The notes under the pieces are model-generated. The model searched no databases and was not told the origin of the DNA. It worked only from the letters and a program-made list of their open reading frames with translations. The translations under genes and the position numbers were made by a program. Below, piece after piece: positions 40,634 through 45,313 of a stretch of DNA of 45,313 nucleotides. Origin of the DNA: Alkalicoccus saliphilus (GTDB lineage Bacteria; Bacillota; Bacilli; Bacillales; Salisediminibacteriaceae). How positions within the stretch are numbered: the stretch's first letter is position 1; the number at the start of each line of letters is the position of its first letter. The stretch spans positions 1 through 45,313 of the forward strand of contig NZ_PZJJ01000026.1 of assembly GCF_003044065.1 (NCBI RefSeq). The letters run 5' to 3'.

Positions 40634-42316
40634 ATGGGAAAGACTCAATGGTGGAAACAGAGTGTGGTCTATCAGATTTATCCGAGAAGTTTTTACGATA
40701 GTAACGGCGACGGCATTGGTGATATTCCCGGCGTCATTGCAAAGCTTGATTATTTGAAACAGCTCGGTATTGATGTCATCTGGCTGTCGCCGGTTTATGA
40801 CTCGCCGAATGATGACAATGGGTACGATATCCGCGACTATCAGTCTATCCTTTCAGAGTTCGGAACGATGGAGGATTTTGATCGTATGCTGGACGAAGCA
40901 CATGAGCGAGGCATCCGTATCGTCATGGATCTTGTAGTAAATCACACGTCTGATGAACATGCCTGGTTTGTGGAATCCCGTTCTTCCAAAAATAGTCCGA
41001 AAAGAGACTATTACATCTGGAAAAAAGAAAAAGACGGCGGGCCTCCGACAAACTGGGAATCAGCCTTCAGCGGATCCGCGTGGAAGTATGATGAAAAAAC
41101 GGGCGAGTACTTCCTGCACATGTTCAGCGAAAAACAGCCGGACCTTAACTGGGAAAACCCGGATCTACGGGAAGATGTGTACCGGATGATGAGGTGGTGG
41201 CTGGATAAAGGAATCGACGGTTTCCGTATGGACGTCATCAATTTGATTTCCAAGGATCAGACGATGCCGGAGCGCCGCCCGGATCCAGGAAAATCGCTCG
41301 TTTCCGCTTTTGAATTTCATGCGAATGGACCGCGGATCCATGAGTTTCTGCACGAAATGCACGAACAAGTACTGAAACATTACGACATCATGACTGTCGG
41401 GGAAATGCCGGGGGTTGATGTGGAACAGGGAAGAAAATATACAGACGAAGCACGGCAGGAACTGAATATGGTATTTCACTTTGAACACATGAGTCTCGGT
41501 GACGGTCCGGACGGTAAATGGGAGGACCGCCCGTGGAAATTGACGGAACTCAAGGAAATCATGACGAAGTGGCAGGAAGGACTGGACGAACACGGATGGA
41601 ACAGCCTTTACTGGAATAACCACGATCAGCCGCGTGCTGTTTCCCGTTTTGGTGATGACAGTGTGCACCGGGAAAAATCCGGGAAGATGCTCGCTACACT
41701 TCTTCACGGAATGAAGGGGACACCCTTTATATATCAAGGTGAGGAAATCGGCATGACGAACGTACAGTTTTCCTCCATTAATGAGTATAAAGACATTGAG
41801 ACGATCAACTGGTTCAACGAAAAACGGTTTCAGGGCTTTTCGGAAAAAGAGCTTATGCCCTCAATTTACGGCAGGGGCAGGGACAACGCCCGAACGCCGG
41901 TTCAGTGGAACAGCTCCGAGCACGCCGGTTTCACGACAGGCAGTCCGTGGCTTACTGTCAATCCAAACTATGAAGACATTAACGTGGAGAAGGCGCTCGC
42001 CGACAGAAACTCTCTTTTTTATTACTATCAGAAACTGATTCAGCTTCGAAAAGAAGAGGAAACCCTCGTGCATGGCAGCTACGGTCTGCTTCTGGAGGAG
42101 GATGAGGAAGTATACGCCTATACGCGGACCCGTGAAGGGGAAACCATTCTTGTCGTCTGTAATTTCACAGCAGAAAAGCAGGAGAGAAGCCTCCCGGGTA
42201 CCATCGCGGGCAAAGAAATAGGGCTTCTGATCTCGAATGAGAAGGAAGACCTTCACGACCTTAAGCAATTTACGCTGCAGCCGTACGAAGCATTTATGTA
42301 CCGCCTGAATACGTAA
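40634..42316 (+). CDS. malL: Oligo-1,6-glucosidase (GH13 alpha-glucosidase)
   Basis: A 560-residue cytosolic GH13 enzyme of the oligo-1,6-glucosidase/isomaltase branch. Catalytic residues are D200 (GFRMDVIN), E257 (TVGEMPG) and D331 (NNHDQPR); conserved region I is DLVVNHTS. Val201 directly after the nucleophile is, from memory, the residue associated with alpha-1,6 specificity, while Ala or Thr there goes with maltose cleavage. The length is normal. Two ATGs compete; the one at 40634 leaves room for the AAAGG site, the one at 40625 does not. It is monocistronic and may assist the LacI-controlled sugar module, although it lacks those operators. Confidence 0.9.
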   Translation: MGKTQWWKQSVVYQIYPRSFYDSNGDGIGDIPGVIAKLDYLKQLGIDVIWLSPVYDSPNDDNGYDIRDYQSILSEFGTMEDFDRMLDEAHERGIRIVMDLVVNHTSDEHAWFVESRSSKNSPKRDYYIWKKEKDGGPPTNWESAFSGSAWKYDEKTGEYFLHMFSEKQPDLNWENPDLREDVYRMMRWWLDKGIDGFRMDVINLISKDQTMPERRPDPGKSLVSAFEFHANGPRIHEFLHEMHEQVLKHYDIMTVGEMPGVDVEQGRKYTDEARQELNMVFHFEHMSLGDGPDGKWEDRPWKLTELKEIMTKWQEGLDEHGWNSLYWNNHDQPRAVSRFGDDSVHREKSGKMLATLLHGMKGTPFIYQGEEIGMTNVQFSSINEYKDIETINWFNEKRFQGFSEKELMPSIYGRGRDNARTPVQWNSSEHAGFTTGSPWLTVNPNYEDINVEKALADRNSLFYYYQKLIQLRKEEETLVHGSYGLLLEEDEEVYAYTRTREGETILVVCNFTAEKQERSLPGTIAGKEIGLLISNEKEDLHDLKQFTLQPYEAFMYRLNT

Positions 42317-42322
42317 AGAAAG

Positions 42323-42358
42323 AGCTGTCCGGCAGTTTTTCTGCCGGACAGCTTTATT
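42323..42358. terminator. Convergent terminator after the glucosidase
   Basis: A 13-bp perfect stem (42323-42335 with 42341-42353) with a T5 loop lies between the glucosidase stop and the opposing kinase gene, whose stop codon abuts it. A few T residues follow on the plus strand. Confidence 0.8.
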
Positions 42359-43679
42359 TTTTCAGACGGACTTTTACAGTGGTCCCAGATCCTTCTATGC
42401 TCTCAATATTAATCGTTCCGTCGTGAGCCTCCACGAGAGCGCGGACGATGGAAAGGCCGATACCAAGTCCCCCGCGTTCTCTGTTCCGGGATTTTTCACC
42501 CCGGAAAAACCGGTCGTACATGTGCTCCATCTCCCGGGAGCTCATTCCTTTCCCTTCATCAATAATCTGAAACTCCACTTCCTCCCCCAGATCGGCAGCT
42601 TCAACGTGGACACGTTTTCCCGATGGAGTAAATTTCCACGCATTATGCAGAAGATTTGTCATGATCTGCATCCATCTGTCCCTATCAGCTGTAAAAGTGA
42701 CGGCGGGGGAGGAGGATGTCAGTTTGACGCCTTTCTCTTCAAAAGAAGGCTGAAACTGCGAGGCGAGGTGTGCGATCATCTCCTCTGCATCCAGTTGTTC
42801 CATCTGCAGCATCTGATACTGATTTTCTGCTTCATGGAGACGTTCCATTTCATCGACCAGACGGACGAGACGCATCAGCTCCAGATAGCTTTGCTGCAGC
42901 CGTTCGGGGGTCGGTTCCAGAACCCCATCCTGGAAAGCTTCCAGTTGGCTTCTTAAAGTGGAGAGAGGGGTGCGCAGCTCGTGTGCCATATCACCGGTAA
43001 ACTGCCGGCGCTGTTTTTCTCCCCGCTCGAGGGAAAGAGCCAGATCATTGACGCCGGAGGCCAGGGTGTCGAGTTCTTCTACTTTGTAGGAAGAAGAAAG
43101 GGCAGGAGGACGGCTCCTTTCTTTCAGTGAGTGGACATAGGTTCCAATAGAGCGGAGACCTTCGGTGAGCCGACGGGAAAAAAAGCGGCTGAGCAGGGCA
43201 CTCATAATAATCACCGCAAGGACAGAACCACCCAGCAGGAGAACTGTCTGCCGGACAAAATTCTGCTCGGCTCCTCCGAGCTGATCCGGGTACACCACTT
43301 CCAGCCGGCCGATCGGCTCCCCGCCGCTTTCCAGCTCGTAGGCAGCGGTGTCACCGTCTGCGGAATGCATACCCTGGCCGTGCATCATGGAACGGGAGGA
43401 AAAAACAACTTCTCCTTCCAGCGTGTAAAGGGTAAACTGCATTCCTTCGTGCATGCCGGCTCCCTGCAGAAAACGCAGGTCGGCTGTTTCCCATGAACCA
43501 TCGTAGATATTTTCCAGCTGTGCAGCCGCTTCCTCCGCCTGCTGTTCCTGCCTTTCACCTACGTAGCTTCCGAAGCTTCGTTCAATTCCGAGATACATAA
43601 AGAGCCCCGTAAGCAGTACGGCTCCCAGAGAAAGACAAAGAGCGAACAAAAAAAATCTACCCTGTAGTGTGCGAAACAT
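42354..43679 (-). CDS. Sensor histidine kinase with Met/His-rich extracellular domain
   Basis: A 441-residue membrane kinase. TM1 is about 8-31, an extracellular region spans 32-144, TM2 is about 145-163, then come a HAMP domain (about 164-220), the phosphoacceptor H233 in GDMAHELRTPLS and a HATPase domain with TNLLHNAWKFTPSG, DEGKGMSSRE and GGLGIGLSIV. The extracellular part holds M76-H77, M80, M98-M99-H100 and M104-H105, arranged as MHxxM and MMHxxxMH. Such clusters recall metal-ligand motifs of copper and silver proteins. The ATG at 43679 follows GGAGGGGAAGAGG and lies inside the end of the regulator gene, a 23-bp overlap; the frame extends upstream without need. The metal idea is an inference. 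Confidence 0.88.
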   Translation of the reverse strand: MFRTLQGRFFLFALCLSLGAVLLTGLFMYLGIERSFGSYVGERQEQQAEEAAAQLENIYDGSWETADLRFLQGAGMHEGMQFTLYTLEGEVVFSSRSMMHGQGMHSADGDTAAYELESGGEPIGRLEVVYPDQLGGAEQNFVRQTVLLLGGSVLAVIIMSALLSRFFSRRLTEGLRSIGTYVHSLKERSRPPALSSSYKVEELDTLASGVNDLALSLERGEKQRRQFTGDMAHELRTPLSTLRSQLEAFQDGVLEPTPERLQQSYLELMRLVRLVDEMERLHEAENQYQMLQMEQLDAEEMIAHLASQFQPSFEEKGVKLTSSSPAVTFTADRDRWMQIMTNLLHNAWKFTPSGKRVHVEAADLGEEVEFQIIDEGKGMSSREMEHMYDRFFRGEKSRNRERGGLGIGLSIVRALVEAHDGTINIESIEGSGTTVKVRLKK

Positions 43680-44373
43680 CCTCTTCCCCTCCAAACTTAT
43701 ATCCCATACCAAAAACAGTAACGATCAGCCGGGGATGGCGGGGATCTGTTTCAATCTTTTTACGCAGGTTTTTAATATGAACGTCAATGCTCCTTTCATA
43801 GCCTTCAAAAAACTGATCGGCCTGTACAGCCTCGAGAAGAGCCGTCCGGTGAAATACCTGGCCGGGGTGCGAAGCCATCGTATGAAGAAGTACATATTCG
43901 ATTCTCGTGAGATGAATTTCCTGCCCGTATATTTTGACCAGCTTCCGGCGGTCATCAATAATCAGCATGCTTTGATTGAAGGAGAGGGGCAGCTGTTCCT
44001 TCGGTTCAACACCCGTTCTCCGGAGAACGGTCTGCATCCGGACGAGTACCTCCCTCGGGCTGAAAGGCTTCGTCACATAGTCATCCGCACCAAGACGGAG
44101 CCCGCGGATCCGTTCCTCTTCCGCTGATTTGGCACTTAAAATTAAAATAGGAACGTTGGACACACGGCGGATGTTTTCGCAGATTTCCTCTCCGGAGAGG
44201 TCCGGGAGCATTAAATCGAGAAGTACAAAATCCGGCTGCTCGTGATGGAAAAGCTCGAGTCCCGCCTGGCCGTTTGTTTCGCTTATTACGTGGTATCCCT
44301 CCCGCAGAAGGTATCCGGTCAGTACATCAATAATCATTGGTTCGTCTTCAATAATCAGTACTTTCAAGCTCAC
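43657..44373 (-). CDS. OmpR/PhoB-family response regulator
   Basis: A 238-residue response regulator. The receiver domain has E9, D10 and E11, phosphoacceptor D53 (VLLDLMLPD), S80 and K102 (VTKPFSPRE). The C-terminal winged helix (about 135-232) includes RIEYVLLHTMASHPGQVFHRTALLEAV and the recognition stretch YERSIDVHIKNLRKKIE. Translation starts at GTG behind AGGAGGG. It is the first gene of the operon, with the kinase overlapping its end. Its 5' region faces the secreted repeat-protein gene, and four 11-bp direct repeats lie between them, as expected for an OmpR/PhoB-type binding site. Confidence 0.93.
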   Translation of the reverse strand: MSLKVLIIEDEPMIIDVLTGYLLREGYHVISETNGQAGLELFHHEQPDFVLLDLMLPDLSGEEICENIRRVSNVPILILSAKSAEEERIRGLRLGADDYVTKPFSPREVLVRMQTVLRRTGVEPKEQLPLSFNQSMLIIDDRRKLVKIYGQEIHLTRIEYVLLHTMASHPGQVFHRTALLEAVQADQFFEGYERSIDVHIKNLRKKIETDPRHPRLIVTVFGMGYKFGGEEDVSHTTG

Positions 44374-44432
44374 TGATATCCCTCCTCATCCTCTCCTTTC
44401 AGTATATCATCTGCTCCTTAAAATCCCTTTTT

Positions 44433-44476
44433 CTTCATTACTTCTTCATAACTTCTACATCACGTCTTCACAACTC
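44433..44476. promoter_or_regulatory. Four tandem 11-bp direct repeats, probable response-regulator site
   Basis: Units start at 44433, 44444, 44455 and 44466, with consensus CTTCATAACTT (core TTCATAA). Exact 11-bp phasing is typical of binding by PhoP/OmpR-family winged-helix dimers. The array ends 5 bp before a TATACT box (44482-44487) and covers its -35 position, which is not a good -35 match, so activation of the repeat-protein gene is suggested. Confidence 0.7.
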
Positions 44477-44519
44477 TTTTATATACTTAAATTAGATAAA
44501 AGGAAAGGGGATGCTTCAA

Positions 44520-45080
44520 ATGAAAAAAGCTGTTTTGATCGGCCTTGCTGCTGTTTTGTTCGCCGGAGGAGGAGCGGCGCTTGCGGTGAACGGTACGGAG
44601 GATTTCGAGGACATGCTTCCTTATATGCAGGAAAGACATCCGCAAATGACAGACGAAGAGCTGGAAAACCGCTTTGAAGAAAACGGCATGCCACGGGGTC
44701 CAAACTGGAACGAAGATGATGAAGGAAGCGGCATGCACCGTGGTCCGTACTGGAACGAAGACGATGAAGGAAACGGCATGCACCGTGGTCCGTACTGGAA
44801 CGAAGACGATGAAAGAAACGTTATGCACCGGGGGCCGTACTGGAATGAAGACGATGAAGGAAACGGTATGCACCGTGGTCCGTACTGGAATGAAGACGGG
44901 GATGGATACCAAATGCCGCGGGGCCCGCACTGGAACGAAGACGATGAAGGCTACGGCATGAGGGATAGAGGAAACTGCCCGGGTCAGAGCAGGGAAGGAG
45001 GTCCATTTAGCGACAAAGACCGGGGCATGATGGATAGACCCGGTTCAGGCATGGGTACAGAGTATGAAGAAAGTGAATAG
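44520..45080 (+). CDS. Secreted acidic protein with six 15-residue Met-His repeats
   Basis: A 186-residue protein with an N-terminal signal peptide (MKKAVLIGLAAVLFAGGGAALA). The segment FEDMLPYMQERHPQMTDEELENRF resembles the start of small Bacillus secreted proteins, by recollection only. Residues 57-146 are six repeats of the form M-H/P-RGP-Y-WNEDDEG-x-G: acidic, with a Met-His pair in four copies, and one Trp each. The rest is polar (RDRGNCPGQS, DKDRGMMDRPGSGMG) with one Cys. No transmembrane anchor or sortase signal is seen. The first ATG at 44511 leaves almost no spacing to AAGGGG, so ATG 44520 is chosen. It is divergent from the two-component genes and likely their target. Function unknown; cation binding is plausible. 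Confidence 0.8.
   Translation: MKKAVLIGLAAVLFAGGGAALAVNGTEDFEDMLPYMQERHPQMTDEELENRFEENGMPRGPNWNEDDEGSGMHRGPYWNEDDEGNGMHRGPYWNEDDERNVMHRGPYWNEDDEGNGMHRGPYWNEDGDGYQMPRGPHWNEDDEGYGMRDRGNCPGQSREGGPFSDKDRGMMDRPGSGMGTEYEESE
44688..44957 (+). repeat. 45-bp tandem repeat, six copies, within the secreted-protein gene
   Basis: Six 45-bp units in frame encode the 15-residue repeats. Middle copies are nearly identical in DNA; the outer ones have diverged (MPRG rather than MHRG). High identity suggests recent slippage or recombination and possible variation in copy number between strains. Confidence 0.9.
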
Positions 45081-45088
45081 AAAGAGAG

Positions 45089-45111
45089 AAGGTCCTGCGG
45101 GGCCTTTTTTT
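45089..45111 (+). terminator. Terminator after the secreted-protein gene
   Basis: A 7-bp stem (AAGGTCC/GGGCCTT with one T-G pair, loop TGCG) is followed by a T run. Bases 45112-45187 contain nothing else I can identify. Confidence 0.75.
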
Positions 45112-45187
45112 ATGCCGGAGAAGAAATGGAACTCCATGTTTGTATTTAGGAAAAGCGGGATAGTAGATAGGAAAGAACTATATTATG

Positions 45188-45312
45188 AAGACCTGCGGTA
45201 GTATGTCAATGAAAAAATAAGATGATATTTGTTTATCAAAGGACATATTCAAGAAAAAAGCCCGTAGGAAAGAACCCTAGCATTTTTGGTAAAAACTAGG
45301 AGTTCGAAAGGT
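45188..45312. repeat. Right arm of 125-bp terminal inverted repeat
   Basis: It is the exact reverse complement of 1-125; only base 45313 lies beyond it. Identity ends at 45188, where unique sequence begins, so this is the probable boundary of a repeated element whose interior lies outside the window. Confidence 0.9.
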
Positions 45313-45313
45313 T

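Noticed and set aside
44487-44930. Minus-strand ORF with tandem VRTTVH-type repeats
   Set aside because: The repeats come from the 45-bp tandem units read backwards; the plus-strand frame has the signal peptide, ribosome binding site and terminator.
44688-44957. CRISPR-like array
   Set aside because: The units are contiguous, in frame and without spacers; no cas gene is present.
44674-44961. Second plus-strand frame through the 45-bp repeats
   Set aside because: Because 45 is divisible by three all frames stay open across the repeats; this one has no start signal and no secretion signal.
1-45313. Linear-replicon telomeres or a 45-kb composite transposon as the explanation of the terminal repeats
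   Set aside because: Nothing within the window (transposase, telomere protein, replication gene) supports either; an assembly break in two inverted copies of an insertion element is simpler.

Overview
The window looks like a chromosomal segment of a low-to-mid GC Gram-positive of the Bacillaceae, most likely a halo- or alkaliphile. The grounds are strong GGAGG ribosome binding sites, cre-like CcpA boxes, acidic Glu/Asp-rich proteins, an RsbR-type STAS protein, a sugar ABC importer with no ATPase gene of its own, and Bacillaceae-type dispersed repeats. Genus is not established. No tRNA, rRNA, CRISPR array or intact transposase gene was seen. Bases 1-125 are the exact reverse complement of 45188-45312, so both ends run into the same multicopy element in opposite orientation; this may only mark the ends of an assembled contig.

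Left part (0.2-6 kb): a minus-strand operon for short-chain acyl-CoA/ketone-body chemistry (SDR reductase, thiolase, CoA-transferase) lies divergent from a LysR regulator and is followed by a PanE-like ketopantoate reductase. From 6.2 to 14 kb, one plus-strand cluster encodes a whole gentisate route: 3-hydroxybenzoate 6-hydroxylase, a three-part TRAP importer, a fumarylpyruvate-hydrolase-like protein, a DinB-fold protein that is the likely thiol-dependent maleylpyruvate isomerase, gentisate 1,2-dioxygenase and an IclR regulator. Its promoter carries a cre box and a perfect 13-bp inverted repeat that starts in the -10 box.

Middle (14-27 kb): an MDR oxidoreductase; a citrate module (CitM-type transporter with cre box, CitT-like response regulator, CitS-like kinase); a small membrane protein and a GNAT acetyltransferase; then a visibly AT-richer sugar module with a LacI regulator, a glycogen-debranching-like glucosidase, and an ABC substrate-binding protein with two permeases. 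The LacI-type palindrome appears once before lacI and twice, 21 bp apart, before the catabolic operon.

Right part (27-45 kb): CoxG-like and epimerase genes, a MacB/FtsX-type ABC exporter, a SpoIIAA-like protein, an unassigned polytopic transporter, a variant type II dehydroquinase with a shikimate kinase, a lactonase-like amidohydrolase, a PAS-STAS protein, a YjiH-family transporter, a class III aminotransferase and an oligo-1,6-glucosidase. Two long copies and one fragment of a dispersed repeat lie among them. The segment ends with a two-component system whose sensor has a Met/His-rich extracellular loop. Divergent from it is a secreted protein with six 15-residue Met-His/acidic repeats, with four 11-bp direct repeats in the shared promoter. 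This last group is the best candidate for an undescribed system, possibly metal sensing and binding.
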